From Rhizobium tibeticum (GTDB lineage Bacteria; Pseudomonadota; Alphaproteobacteria; Rhizobiales; Rhizobiaceae): a DNA stretch of 64,000 bases. The notes under the pieces are model-generated. The model made no database searches. It had not been told where the DNA came from and worked only from the letters and a program-made list of their open reading frames with translations. The position numbers and the translations under genes are program-made. This document shows, in pieces, positions 35,903 to 48,415 of this stretch. Each line of letters starts with the position of its first letter. Position 1 is the first letter of the stretch. The stretch covers positions 1 through 64,000 of the forward strand of contig NZ_FOCV01000019.1 of assembly GCF_900110205.1 (NCBI RefSeq), read 5' to 3'.

Positions 35903-36211
35903 ATGCAAAGCAACTTCAAGACTTCGAAACAACTCGCGGCCGATCCGCAGCAGACTGCGATCGCCGTTCTCGCCTGGCTTGCCAACGAACCGGATTTGTT
36001 CGGCCGTTTCCTTGCATTGACCGGCGTCGAACCGGCGCAAGTGCGCGGTGCACTCAAGGAGCCCGGATTTCTCTCCGGCATGATGGATTTCATCATGCAG
36101 CACGAGCCGACGGCCATGGCCTTTTGCCAGGCGACCAACACCGCACCCGACGTCTTGAACGCGGCATGGCTGCACTTTTCGCCACCCGGATTGGGCTCGG
36201 GAGAATATTGA
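35903..36211 (+). CDS. DUF3572 family protein
   Basis: A 102-residue helical protein. The segments AIAVLAWLANEPDLFGRFLAL, GVEPAQVRGALKEPGFLSGM and MDFIMQHEPTAMAFC are those of the alphaproteobacterial DUF3572 family of unknown function. It diverges from divK, with a 130-base promoter region between, and is followed 2 bases later by a HAD-like gene, so the two form an operon. Confidence 0.9.
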   Translation: MQSNFKTSKQLAADPQQTAIAVLAWLANEPDLFGRFLALTGVEPAQVRGALKEPGFLSGMMDFIMQHEPTAMAFCQATNTAPDVLNAAWLHFSPPGLGSGEY

Positions 36212-36213
36212 GC

Positions 36214-36885
36214 ATGGATATGGCAACCAACGCCAGCCAGATTCGCCTCGGCGACCGGCCGTTGATCGTCTGCGACATCGACGAAGTGGTTCTCGAATTC
36301 CTCTCGCCGTTTACCGCTTTCCTTCGCTCGCACAGTTACGACCTCCTGCCCCGCTCGTTCCGGCTCTACGGCAATATTGTCTCGCTCCTCGACGGCAGCG
36401 AATTGGACAAGGCCGCAGTCGATTCGTTCGAAGAGGTGTTCTTCGCAAACCAGCACCTCTGGCAGACGCCGGCGGAAAGGGCGGTGGAAACGCTGCGGGC
36501 GCTCTCCGATGACGCCGACGTCGTCTTCCTGACTGCGATGCCGCCTCGGCACCACGCAATCCGGCGCAAATTGCTCGATCAGCTCGACCTCTCTTTCGAC
36601 CTGATCGCCACGCAGGAGCCGAAAGGGCCTGTTGTCGCCAGGCTGCATGATCGCAGAAGCCTGCCTGTCGCCTTCATCGATGATATGCAACGCAATCTCC
36701 TTTCCGTTGCCGATCATGTGCCCGAGTGCCTGCTCCTGACCATGATGGCCAACGCCGATTTCAAGCCGTTCGCACCACCGCCGGTTGGAAGCATCGTGGC
36801 CGCCGCCGGCTGGGAACATGCTGCAGACCTACTGAGGGCGCATTTCTCGGCGGATATTCTCAAGATCGCAAATCCAGCCGCATGA
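36214..36885 (+). CDS. HAD-like hydrolase family protein
   Basis: A 223-residue protein with a haloacid-dehalogenase-type layout: CDIDEVVLEF near residue 17 (first motif DxDxV), VFLTAMPPRHH near 110 (Thr motif II) and VAFIDDMQRNLL near 153 (DD motif IV), with a lysine in QEPKGPVVARL. The pattern resembles 5'(3')-deoxyribonucleotidase-like members, but the substrate is unknown. It begins 2 bases after the DUF3572 gene; its last 26 bases overlap the convergent GNAT gene. Confidence 0.72.
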   Translation: MDMATNASQIRLGDRPLIVCDIDEVVLEFLSPFTAFLRSHSYDLLPRSFRLYGNIVSLLDGSELDKAAVDSFEEVFFANQHLWQTPAERAVETLRALSDDADVVFLTAMPPRHHAIRRKLLDQLDLSFDLIATQEPKGPVVARLHDRRSLPVAFIDDMQRNLLSVADHVPECLLLTMMANADFKPFAPPPVGSIVAAAGWEHAADLLRAHFSADILKIANPAA

Positions 36886-37447
36886 GCGGCCGGCCATCCT
36901 TTCTCCTTGCCACAGTTTCAAATCCGGCCGCATCGAAGATCGCCGTGGACCCCGTACAGAGCGTCACCGACCTCGATTGCTTGACGTGGTCGATCGGACA
37001 GCCCTCGAGATAGCGAGCACCGTGACGCCGCGCATGGTCTATCGCACCGGCAAGAAGGCGATGGCTGAGCCCCTGCCCTCGCAAATCCGACTTCAGGAAA
37101 AAACAGCTCACGGCCCAGAATGACGGATCGTGTGCATCGCGTTCTTCCACCGGTCGGGACACGGTGCGTGGCGAATTGAATTGCGGCACGTCGTGCCTCG
37201 ATCCGACCTGGACCCAAGCGACCGGCTCGTCATCAGCATAGGCCAGGATGCCTGGCGGCGGGCCGACAGCTATTCGGCCCTGCATGTGCGATTTTCGCTC
37301 TCCCGGCCCCATTTTCGTTCGCACGGCATGAGGCAAGCGCAGGGCAACGCACCAGCAGTCATAGAAGGCTCCGCGAGGACCGAAGAGCCGCTCGAAGTCA
37401 TCCCACCGGTTTGCGGTCACCGGCTCGAAACGGAGATCGATATCCAA
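36860..37447 (-). CDS. GNAT family N-acetyltransferase
   Basis: A 195-residue GNAT protein. The acetyl-CoA loop is KSDLRGQGLSHRLLAGAI, and the later part has ARRHGARYLEGCPID and a C-terminal RKDGRPLMRLDL. It starts with TTG at 37447; AGGAGG lies six bases in front of it, so this unusual start is well supported. The N-terminal region (GPRGAFYDCWCVALRL) matches a GNAT subgroup often seen in rhizobia. Substrate unknown. Confidence 0.86.
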   Translation of the reverse strand: MDIDLRFEPVTANRWDDFERLFGPRGAFYDCWCVALRLPHAVRTKMGPGERKSHMQGRIAVGPPPGILAYADDEPVAWVQVGSRHDVPQFNSPRTVSRPVEERDAHDPSFWAVSCFFLKSDLRGQGLSHRLLAGAIDHARRHGARYLEGCPIDHVKQSRSVTLCTGSTAIFDAAGFETVARRKDGRPLMRLDLRS

Positions 37448-37492
37448 TGCAAACCTCCTCGCCTCTCTTGAGACTCAAAAGCTTAGAGGCTA

Positions 37493-38812
37493 ATGTTGCG
37501 ATGTTCAATCTTTGTTCTGGTCATGACACTTGCGTACGCCAAGACACCCGGCTTCTGTCGCGACTGCCTTGCCGAGCAGAAGGCCGAAACGCGCCGCTGC
37601 GCGGCGTGCGGAAGTCCCCGTCTTGTGCGGCACCAGGAGCTGTACGAGCTGACGCTGGCGCACATCGACTGTGACGCCTTCTATGCGACGATCGAGAAAC
37701 GTGACAATCCCGAGCTCGCCGACAAGCCTGTCATCATCGGTGGCGGCAAGCGCGGGGTGGTCTCGACCGCCTGCTACATTGCGCGCATTCACGGCGTTCG
37801 TTCTGCGATGCCGATGTTCAAGGCCCTGGAGGCCTGTCCTCAGGCAGTGGTTATTCGGCCCGACATGGAAAAATACGTCGAGGTCGGACGCAAGGTCCGC
37901 ACCTTGATGCAGGAACTGACGCCGCTCGTTCAACCGCTTTCGATCGACGAGGCGTTCCTGGAGCTCGGCGGCACCGAGCGGCTGCATCACGATCCGCCGG
38001 CGCGCACGCTTGCCAAATTCGCCCAGCGCATCGAGAAAGAGATCGGCATAACCATTTCTGTCGGCCTCTCCTATTGCAAGTTTCTCGCGAAAGTCGCGTC
38101 CGACCTGGAGAAGCCTCGCGGCTTCTCTGTCATCGGCCGGGAGGAGGCTGTTTCCTTCCTCGCACCGCGACCGGTGACGACGATCTGGGGCGTCGGCAAG
38201 GCGTTTGCAGCAACGCTGGAGGCCGATGGCATCCACACGATCGGCCAGTTGCAGGAGATGGAAGAAGGCGACCTCATGCGCCGATATGGCAGCATGGGGC
38301 AGCGTCTGGCACGCCTTTCCCGTGGCGTCGACGACCGCGAAGTGCATCTCAACGACGTCGCAAAGAGCGTCTCATCCGAAACAACCTTCTTCGACGACAT
38401 TTCCCGCTATGACGAACTCCTTCCGATCCTCCGCAGTCTTTCCGAAAAGGTCTCGTGGCGGCTGAAGAAGCACGGCATTGCCGGCCAGACGGTGGTTCTG
38501 AAAATGAAGACGGCGGACTTCAAGCAACGCACGCGCAATCGCAAGCTCGAAGACCCGACCCAACTTGCCGACCGGATCTTCCGCACCGGGCTGGACCTTT
38601 TGGAGAAAGAAACGGACGGCACGAAGTTTCGTCTGATCGGCATTGGCGTGACCGATCTTTGCGATCCCGCAAGGGCAGATCCGCCCGACCTCATCGATGT
38701 GCAATCGGGCCGCAGGGCGGCGGCCGAAGCGGCGATGGACAAGCTGCGCGACAGGTTCGGCAAAGGAACCGTCCAGACCGGATATACTTTTGGGGGAAAG
38801 CGCGATCACTAG
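37493..38812 (+). CDS. dinB: DNA polymerase IV (Y-family)
   Basis: A 439-residue translesion polymerase. The catalytic carboxylates are in AHIDCDAFYATIE and SIDEAFLELGG; SVGLSYCKFLAKVASDLEKP is the conserved palm/thumb segment, and the little-finger domain follows. A 50-residue N-terminal extension carries FCRDC and CAAC, a four-cysteine possible zinc ribbon common in rhizobial DinB. The ATG at 37523 is an alternative start; both leave the cysteines in. No beta-clamp motif was checked beyond the C-terminus. No SOS box was found in the short 45-base upstream gap. Confidence 0.93.
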   Translation: MLRCSIFVLVMTLAYAKTPGFCRDCLAEQKAETRRCAACGSPRLVRHQELYELTLAHIDCDAFYATIEKRDNPELADKPVIIGGGKRGVVSTACYIARIHGVRSAMPMFKALEACPQAVVIRPDMEKYVEVGRKVRTLMQELTPLVQPLSIDEAFLELGGTERLHHDPPARTLAKFAQRIEKEIGITISVGLSYCKFLAKVASDLEKPRGFSVIGREEAVSFLAPRPVTTIWGVGKAFAATLEADGIHTIGQLQEMEEGDLMRRYGSMGQRLARLSRGVDDREVHLNDVAKSVSSETTFFDDISRYDELLPILRSLSEKVSWRLKKHGIAGQTVVLKMKTADFKQRTRNRKLEDPTQLADRIFRTGLDLLEKETDGTKFRLIGIGVTDLCDPARADPPDLIDVQSGRRAAAEAAMDKLRDRFGKGTVQTGYTFGGKRDH

Positions 38813-38906
38813 TATGTGAGCCTGCCTCAAGGTCCTTTGTTTCAAGTTTTCCTTAAGCTTCGCCGATTAGGCTGGCGCTTCACGTATTGCGTATCGGTTG
38901 AGTCAT

Positions 38907-40142
38907 ATGTTGTCGCGTCTCGTTTTTGGCCTCGGCTTGCTGTCGGCCACCGCACTCGTGCACCCTGCGCTCGCGGCGGATGCACGCACGTTGCAGATCT
39001 TCGTATCGAAGGATGCGCAATCGCTCACGCTCTACGAGGGCACCGAGGTCGTGGCGACCTCGAAGGTCTCGACGGGGAAACCGGGCCATACAACGCCGAG
39101 CGGCATCTTTTCCGTCATCGAGAAGCAGAAATATCACGAGTCCAACCTCTATTCGGCTGCACCGATGCCCTTCATGCAGCGGCTGACTTGGTCTGGTATC
39201 GCGCTTCACGAGTCCAATTCCGTGCCGCGATACCCCGCGTCACACGGCTGCGTCCGCATGCCGGCAGCCTTTGCCAAGCAGCTCTATGAAATGACAGAGA
39301 TGGGCGTTCCGGTTGTCATTACCGACGCGGAAGTGACGCCGGAACCGATCGATCATCCGGCGCTCTTCCGGCCGGACATGCCGGAGCCCCCGGCGCTGCT
39401 TTCCGACGCTGCTTTGCGGCCGGCGATCGGGCAGGCCCCCGTTCAGGTCGCCATGAACGACGTCGCACTACCGGCTGCCCAGACCCCGGCGGCAAGGGCT
39501 CCCGCCAACGATACGCCGATCCGTATTCTCATGACGCGCCGCAGCCTGCGCGAGGAGATCATTGACCTTCAAACATACCTCAATGAGCTCGGATTTGCCG
39601 TGGGTGAGCCGGATGGCTTCCTCGGACCAGAAACGCTGCAGGCAATCAGCGATTTCAAGTTGCAGCATCCAGTTGAGCCAACCGCAGACAAGTCACCGGC
39701 AAGTGACGTGCTCATCCGAGCCGTCTATGCCGCGGCGGGCAAGGGAACGCCTCCGAATGGAGTCATCATGATCCGCCAAGGTTTCCAGCCTGTTCTTGAA
39801 GCGCCGATCTCGATTGAAAATCCTGGCCTTGCCCTCGGTACGCATTTCTTCATGGCACGCAGTGTCGATTTCGAAACAGGCTCGGCGGACTGGATGGGTG
39901 CGACGCTTCCCACCACGCTCTCGCGCGCAACCATGACGCGGCTCGGAATCAGCAGCCTCGAAAGCTCGATCATCAGCGGCACGCCGATCGCCAATGCTCT
40001 GAGCCGTATCCATATTCCCGCGGAGACGCGGCGCAAGATCGACGCCATGTTGACCCGCGGCTCGACACTGACGATCTCCGACACCGGCCTCGGAGCCGAG
40101 ACCGGCAAAGGAACCGACTTCATCACGGTTACCAAAAGCTGA
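38907..40142 (+). CDS. L,D-transpeptidase with peptidoglycan-binding domain
   Basis: A 411-residue exported protein. A signal peptide covers about 1-23 (cleavage after ALA in HPALAADAR). The YkuD domain follows, with the catalytic cysteine in SHGCVRMP, and a later PG_binding_1-like region (LQTYLNELGFAVGEPDGFLG, then TLQAISDFK). It would cross-link or anchor peptidoglycan or lipoproteins in the periplasm. The upstream TTG at 38898 is less likely. The C-terminal 120 residues have no recognised domain. Confidence 0.9.
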   Translation: MLSRLVFGLGLLSATALVHPALAADARTLQIFVSKDAQSLTLYEGTEVVATSKVSTGKPGHTTPSGIFSVIEKQKYHESNLYSAAPMPFMQRLTWSGIALHESNSVPRYPASHGCVRMPAAFAKQLYEMTEMGVPVVITDAEVTPEPIDHPALFRPDMPEPPALLSDAALRPAIGQAPVQVAMNDVALPAAQTPAARAPANDTPIRILMTRRSLREEIIDLQTYLNELGFAVGEPDGFLGPETLQAISDFKLQHPVEPTADKSPASDVLIRAVYAAAGKGTPPNGVIMIRQGFQPVLEAPISIENPGLALGTHFFMARSVDFETGSADWMGATLPTTLSRATMTRLGISSLESSIISGTPIANALSRIHIPAETRRKIDAMLTRGSTLTISDTGLGAETGKGTDFITVTKS

Positions 40143-40144
40143 CG

Positions 40145-43645
<3,501 letters not shown>

Positions 43646-43725
43646 GACATGCCTTCCGATCACCTGAATCAATCGGGTGCATTCTCAGCATTGAGGGGTC
43701 GATGTCCAGAGAAGGGAGTGCGTTT

Positions 43726-43750
43726 GGACCGCATGGCAGCCATGCGGTCC
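43726..43750. terminator. Perfect hairpin between the 28-residue ORF and dnaE
   Basis: GGACCGCATGG (43726-43736) and CCATGCGGTCC (43740-43750) form an 11-base perfect stem with a 3-base loop. It lies after the stop of the small minus-strand ORF and ahead of dnaE. No strong U-run follows. Confidence 0.55.
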
Positions 43751-43759
43751 CCGGAATTC

Positions 43760-43846
43760 TCACATTGCCATGCAGATTAGCGAGAAGCTGGCAACGAACA
43801 TTGCGATGGAGGTGAATGCTGCGATATCACGGATCATGTCAGTCAT
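43760..43846 (-). CDS. Tiny predicted membrane protein
   Basis: A 28-codon ORF, MTDMIRDIAAFTSIAMFVAS then FSLICMAM. It is almost all one hydrophobic helix and is preceded by AGGAGAGCCAA, an excellent Shine-Dalgarno sequence with correct spacing. The perfect hairpin downstream supports an independent short transcript. Too short for normal annotation; no family known. A small membrane peptide is the best description, toxin-like or regulatory roles being pure speculation. Confidence 0.6.
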   Translation of the reverse strand: MTDMIRDIAAFTSIAMFVASFSLICMAM

Positions 43847-43949
43847 TTGGCTCTCCTGTTCTCTTATGTTTTTAATTTGTTCTGCTATTGTTCTATTGTC
43901 AACAGGATTCTTTTCCGCTCTGCTGGCCGCATGGCGATGGGAGAAAAGC

Positions 43950-44534
43950 ATGTTTAAGTTTGTATTAATTGCTGGATTGGCGCTATCCACGGCGTTTACC
44001 GCCCGAGCCGAGCAGATTGATCCTGCACGCATCGTCGACGCGGCGATGGGCGATTGGGATGGCGACGGGCGGGCGGATCTTGCAATGTTGGTTGCTCCAG
44101 TCGACAGCGCCAGCGATGATCAAATCGGCATCTACATCTATCTTCGCGACGCCGACCACGAACTCCTGCGACTTTCGCTGAGCGCGCCAAACAAGATTTG
44201 GGGCAGCACCAGTGCTGATGGGGTCTTCGGCCAGGAGCCGTCGTTGAAAGCCGTCGGCAAGTCCTCGATCGCGATACACTCGCAGAACAGCGCCATCGGC
44301 CGCGATCGCTGGGACCAAACGCTGACGATCGCCTATCGCAACAAGCAGTTCGTCGTGGCCGGTTACACTTACAATCACTACGACACGCTCGACCCCAACG
44401 CCGGCAGCTCCTGCGACTACAACGCGTTGGCTGGCAAGTTGCAGAAGAATGGCAAGGACGTCAAAACCGAGCCCCGTGTCATCCCGATCGCCCAGTGGAA
44501 CGACGACACAGGGCAATCGATCTGCGGGCAATAG
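43950..44534 (+). CDS. Secreted hypothetical protein
   Basis: A 194-residue protein with a signal peptide (MFKFVLIAGLALSTAFTARA, cleavage near ARA-EQ). A calcium-loop-like DWDGDGRADLAML near residue 36 recalls FG-GAP/VCBS beta-propeller repeats, but only one copy is seen. Two cysteines (SSCDYN, SICGQ) could be bridged. The start is set by GGGAGA six bases before the ATG at 43950; the open frame upstream is not coding. Function unknown. The next gene begins 70 bases later. Confidence 0.75.
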   Translation: MFKFVLIAGLALSTAFTARAEQIDPARIVDAAMGDWDGDGRADLAMLVAPVDSASDDQIGIYIYLRDADHELLRLSLSAPNKIWGSTSADGVFGQEPSLKAVGKSSIAIHSQNSAIGRDRWDQTLTIAYRNKQFVVAGYTYNHYDTLDPNAGSSCDYNALAGKLQKNGKDVKTEPRVIPIAQWNDDTGQSICGQ

Positions 44535-44605
44535 CTTTCGTTCTGATTTTGTTTTTTACAGTTGGCACCGTTGTTGAGACGCTGCCGAGCGGGAGGCAAC
44601 AGGCC

Positions 44606-45070
44606 ATGAATATTGCCGCATTGAACAGTTTTATCGTCGAGGCGAAGGCCAACACCTATGTCGGCGGCGGAATTCCTTCGCCGGCCTGCCGGACGGGATC
44701 GCACGACATCGGCTATCAGCGCGGCGGGTGGCGCTATCTCGACAGCTATTTCGGCGGAACCGATTTCGCCGGGCAGGAAGTGGTCTGGCTGGATGGCGAG
44801 CCGATCTGGGCGATGAACTACTTCGGACGCATCGTCGAGCATGCGCTGATTGATGGAGAACGGGCGGGGACCGTCATTAAGGCTGCGCTGTCGAAAATGT
44901 ATGGCGAATACCGACGCTTTCTCGGCGGCATGGAATTCGAGCATGCCTTCGGTTTCTATGCCGATCAAAGCACGGGCGACTGCAGTCATTTCAGCGGCCG
45001 CGAAGTGATCGTCGTGAACGAGCGCAGGGCCTACGAATTGGACTACCGTGGCGGTCTCATCCACCGCTGA
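44606..45070 (+). CDS. DUF5680 family protein
   Basis: A 154-residue soluble protein starting MNIAALNSFIVEAKANTYVG, with GSHDIGYQRGGWRYLDSYFG, FAGQEVVWLDGEPIWAMNYF and YELDYRGGLI. This matches DUF5680, which occurs alone or attached to an XRE-type DNA-binding domain; here it stands alone. A GGGAGG ten bases before the ATG supports the start. It converges with lolD with no spare bases between the two stops. Confidence 0.82.
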   Translation: MNIAALNSFIVEAKANTYVGGGIPSPACRTGSHDIGYQRGGWRYLDSYFGGTDFAGQEVVWLDGEPIWAMNYFGRIVEHALIDGERAGTVIKAALSKMYGEYRRFLGGMEFEHAFGFYADQSTGDCSHFSGREVIVVNERRAYELDYRGGLIHR

Positions 45071-45754
45071 TCAGAAATCCACGACCTTGCCGTCGGCGAT
45101 CGTGACGCGCCGGTCCATGCGGCCGGCGAGTTCGTGATTGTGGGTCGCGATTAGCGCCGCCAGGCCAGATTGGCGCACCAGTGCTTCTAACGCGTCAAAG
45201 ACATAGCTTGCGGTTTCCGGATCGAGGTTGCCTGTGGGCTCGTCCGCCAGGAGCAGGCTCGGCGCATTGGCGACGGCGCGGGCAATCGCCACGCGCTGCT
45301 GTTCGCCCCCGGAAAGCTCCCCGGGGCGATGCGCGCCGCGATGGCCGATCCGCATGTAGTCGAGCAACTGGCCCGCCCGCTCCTTTGCTTCCTTGCGCGG
45401 CAGGCCGGCGATCATCTGCGGCATCATGATGTTCTCGATCGCGGAGAATTCCGGCAGCAGATGATGAAACTGGTAGACGAAGCCGATTTCATTGCGACGG
45501 ATCGTGGTGCGCTTGTCGTCCGGCAAGCCGTCGCAGGCATTGCCATTAATCGTCACCTCGCCGCCATCGGGATGCTCAAGCAGGCCTGCAATATGCAGCA
45601 GCGTCGATTTTCCCGTGCCTGATGGCGCGACGAGGGCTACGATTTCACCGCTGTTCAACGTAAAATCCGCACCCTTGAGGATCGAGAGCAGCGTCTCGCC
45701 CTGGCCGTAGTGGCGCTCGACGCCGGAAAGCTTGAGAACGGTATTCCGTTTCAT
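45071..45754 (-). CDS. lolD: Lipoprotein-releasing ABC transporter ATP-binding protein LolD
   Basis: A 227-residue ABC ATPase of the MacB/LolD type. The Walker A is APSGTGKST (about 46-54), the signature LSGGEQQRVAIARA and Walker B LLLADEPTG are complete, and the Q-loop YQFHHLLPEFSA is that of the LolD group. With LolC it extracts outer-membrane lipoproteins from the inner membrane. The ATG at 45754 is chosen (MKRNTVLKLSGVERHY). It follows lolC by 14 bases. Confidence 0.93.
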   Translation of the reverse strand: MKRNTVLKLSGVERHYGQGETLLSILKGADFTLNSGEIVALVAPSGTGKSTLLHIAGLLEHPDGGEVTINGNACDGLPDDKRTTIRRNEIGFVYQFHHLLPEFSAIENIMMPQMIAGLPRKEAKERAGQLLDYMRIGHRGAHRPGELSGGEQQRVAIARAVANAPSLLLADEPTGNLDPETASYVFDALEALVRQSGLAALIATHNHELAGRMDRRVTIADGKVVDF

Positions 45755-45768
45755 GAACAGGGCATTCC

Positions 45769-47076
45769 TTATTCGTAGCGCAGGGCCTGCACGGGATCGA
45801 GCTTGGAGGCTCGCCATGCCGGGAAGATCGTCGCGATGAAGGACAGCGTCAGGGCCATAATCACGACCGACAGCGTTTCGCTGAAGCTCATTTCGGCTGG
45901 CAGCTGGCTGAGGAAATAAAGCTGCGGATCAAACAGCACTGTGCCGGAAACCCACGAGAAAAACTCGCGGATCTTCTCGATGTTGACGCAGACGAGAACG
46001 CCGAGCAAGACACCGGCCAGCGTGCCAACGACACCAATGGCGGCGCCCGTCATGAAGAAGATGCGCATGATCGCGCCGGAAGTCGCGCCCATCGTGCGCA
46101 GGATGGCGATATCGCTGCCCTTGTCCTTCACCAGCATGATGAGGCCGGAAATAATGTTGAGCGCAGCAACGAGCACGATGAGCGTCAGGATCATGAACAT
46201 GACGTTGCGTTCGACCTGCAGGGCCGAGAAGAAGGTCTGGTTGCGTTGGCGCCAATCGGAAATCGCGATCTGACGACCGGCCGCGGCTTCAACCTTCGGC
46301 CGCATATTGTCAATGTCGTCGGGATTGTCGACGAAGAGCTCGATGGATTGAACCAGTCCCTCGGCATTGAAATAGAGCTGCGCCTCCTCGAGCGGCATGT
46401 AGATGATCGTCGCGTCGTATTCGGACATACCGATCTCGAAAGTACCCGAGACCTTGTAGGACTTCACGCGCGGATTGACGCCCATCGGCGTAATGTCACC
46501 TTCCGGAGACATCAACGTGATCGTATCCCCCGCCTGGAGTCCGAGCTGTTCGGCCATGCGCGAGCCGACCAGCACGCCTTGTCCGGCGGCAAAGCCGACC
46601 AGATCACCGGACTTGATGTTGCCGGAGACGGTTTTCACCTTGTCCAAATCTTCCGGTCGGATACCACGCACCAGCGCACCTGTGCCGGCTCCGCTTGGCC
46701 CGGCAGCGAGCGTCTGGCCTTCCACCAGCGGCAGTGCCATTTTAATGCCCGGCACGCCAGCAAGCCTATCGGTCAGCGCCGGATAGTCGGTGAACGGCGT
46801 ATCGACCGGTTGAACGATCATGTGACCGTTGATGCCAAGAATGCGAGAGATCAGCTCCGTGCGGAATCCGTTCATCACCGCCATGACGATGATGAGCGTA
46901 GCAACGCCAAGCATGATGCCGATGAAGGAAAAGCCGGCGATCACCGAAATAAACGCCTCCTTGCGGCGGGCGCGCAGATAGCGCCACGCCACAAGCCGTT
47001 CGAAGGCGGAAAATGGCCGGCTGGCCGGCGCCGAGCCGGATTTAGAACCCTGCTGGCTCACCGCTACATCTGCCAT
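45769..47076 (-). CDS. lolC: Lipoprotein-releasing ABC transporter permease LolC/E
   Basis: A 435-residue FtsX/MacB-type permease with four membrane helices: one near the N-terminus (AFISVIAGFSFIGIMLGVAT) and three at the C-terminus (about 290-410). The intervening periplasmic domain is about 250 residues, as in LolC/LolE. Only one permease gene is present, so it probably acts as a homodimer, as in most alphaproteobacteria. It lies 16 bases after proS and 14 before lolD, giving an operon proS-lolC-lolD. Confidence 0.93.
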   Translation of the reverse strand: MADVAVSQQGSKSGSAPASRPFSAFERLVAWRYLRARRKEAFISVIAGFSFIGIMLGVATLIIVMAVMNGFRTELISRILGINGHMIVQPVDTPFTDYPALTDRLAGVPGIKMALPLVEGQTLAAGPSGAGTGALVRGIRPEDLDKVKTVSGNIKSGDLVGFAAGQGVLVGSRMAEQLGLQAGDTITLMSPEGDITPMGVNPRVKSYKVSGTFEIGMSEYDATIIYMPLEEAQLYFNAEGLVQSIELFVDNPDDIDNMRPKVEAAAGRQIAISDWRQRNQTFFSALQVERNVMFMILTLIVLVAALNIISGLIMLVKDKGSDIAILRTMGATSGAIMRIFFMTGAAIGVVGTLAGVLLGVLVCVNIEKIREFFSWVSGTVLFDPQLYFLSQLPAEMSFSETLSVVIMALTLSFIATIFPAWRASKLDPVQALRYE

Positions 47077-47092
47077 CCTGCCTCCCGCCTTC

Positions 47093-48415
47093 TCAGCCCA
47101 AGAGCTTGTTGATCGCCGCGTCGATGGTCATCGTTTCGCGGGCGCCCGTCTTGCGGTCCTTCACTTCGACTTCGCCGCTCGCGACCGCGCGCGGGCCGGC
47201 AACGATCTGCAGTGGAACGCCGATCAGGTCGGCGGTCGCGAATTTCGTCCCGGCACGGTCGTCCGTATCGTCATAGAGAACGTCCTTGCCGGCGTTCGAG
47301 AGTGCCGCATAGATCTTCTCGCAGGCAGCATCGCACGCCGCATCACCGGCCTTCATGTTGATCACGATAGCATCGAACGGCGCCACGGACGCCGGCCAGA
47401 TGATTCCGTTCTCGTCATGCGATGCTTCGATGATGGCGGGAACAAGGCGGGTTGGGCCGATCCCGTAGGAACCCATGTGGACAGTATGCTCCTTGCCATC
47501 CGGACCCTGCACCTTCGCGCCCATCGGCTCCGAATACTTTGTGCCGAAGTAGAAGATATGGCCCACTTCAATGCCGCGCGCGGAGAGGCGGTGCCCTTCG
47601 GGAACCTCGTTGAACGCAGCTTCGTCGTGCATCTCCGATGTCGCGGCATAAAGCGATGTCCACTTGTCGAAGACCGCCTTCAGACCTTCGACGCTGTCAA
47701 AGTCGGTATCTTCCGCAGGGATATCGAAATTGACGAAGTCCTTGTGGCAGAACACTTCGGATTCGCCGGTGTCGGCCAGGATGATGAATTCGTGGCTGAG
47801 ATTGCCGCCAATCGGACCGGTATCGGCGCGCATCGGGATGGCGCGCAGGCCGAGGCGGTCGAAGGTGCGCAGATACGCGGCGAACATCTTGTTGTAGGAG
47901 TGCTCTGCAGCTTCGCGCGTCAGGTCGAATGAATAGGCGTCCTTCATCATGAACTCGCGCGAGCGCATGGTGCCGAAGCGCGGACGGATCTCGTCGCGGA
48001 ACTTCAGCTGGATGTGATAAAGGTTGAGCGGCAGGCTCTTGTAGGACTTCACGTAGGACCGGAAGATATCCGTGACCATTTCCTCATTCGTCGGGCCGTA
48101 CAGCATCGGACGGTCCTGACGATCCTTGATGCGCAGCATTTCCTTGCCGTAGGCGTCGTAGCGCCCGCTTTCCTGCCAGAGCTCTGCCGACTGCAGCGTC
48201 GGCATGGAGAGCTCTATCGCGCCGGTGCGGTTCTGCTCCTCGCGGATGATGTTGTTGACCTTGTCAAGCACACGCTTTCCAAGCGGCAACCAGGAATAGA
48301 TACCCTGCGACTGCTGCCGGATCATGCCGGCACGCAACATCAACCGATGGGAGACGATTTCCGCCTCCTTGGGATTTTCCTTGAGGATAGGCATGAAATA
48401 GCGAGACAGGCGCAT
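47093..48415 (-). CDS. proS: Prolyl-tRNA synthetase
   Basis: A 440-residue class II synthetase. Motif regions are seen in RLMLRAGMIRQQSQGIYSWL, TNEEMVTDIFRSYVKSYKSL, FRDEIRPRFGTMRSREFMMK and GSYGIGPTRLVPAIIE. The protein goes from motif 2 to motif 3 without the roughly 180-residue insertion (INS) editing domain found in E. coli ProRS, which is normal for alphaproteobacterial ProRS. The ATG at 48415 (MRLSRYFMPILKENPK) is the family start. It is transcribed away from the small RNA gene at 48.7 kb. Confidence 0.96.
   Translation of the reverse strand: MRLSRYFMPILKENPKEAEIVSHRLMLRAGMIRQQSQGIYSWLPLGKRVLDKVNNIIREEQNRTGAIELSMPTLQSAELWQESGRYDAYGKEMLRIKDRQDRPMLYGPTNEEMVTDIFRSYVKSYKSLPLNLYHIQLKFRDEIRPRFGTMRSREFMMKDAYSFDLTREAAEHSYNKMFAAYLRTFDRLGLRAIPMRADTGPIGGNLSHEFIILADTGESEVFCHKDFVNFDIPAEDTDFDSVEGLKAVFDKWTSLYAATSEMHDEAAFNEVPEGHRLSARGIEVGHIFYFGTKYSEPMGAKVQGPDGKEHTVHMGSYGIGPTRLVPAIIEASHDENGIIWPASVAPFDAIVINMKAGDAACDAACEKIYAALSNAGKDVLYDDTDDRAGTKFATADLIGVPLQIVAGPRAVASGEVEVKDRKTGARETMTIDAAINKLLG

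Noticed and set aside
43770..43949. In-frame upstream extension of the secreted protein at 43950
   Set aside because: It overlaps the well-initiated minus-strand small ORF, and the signal peptide starts at 43950.
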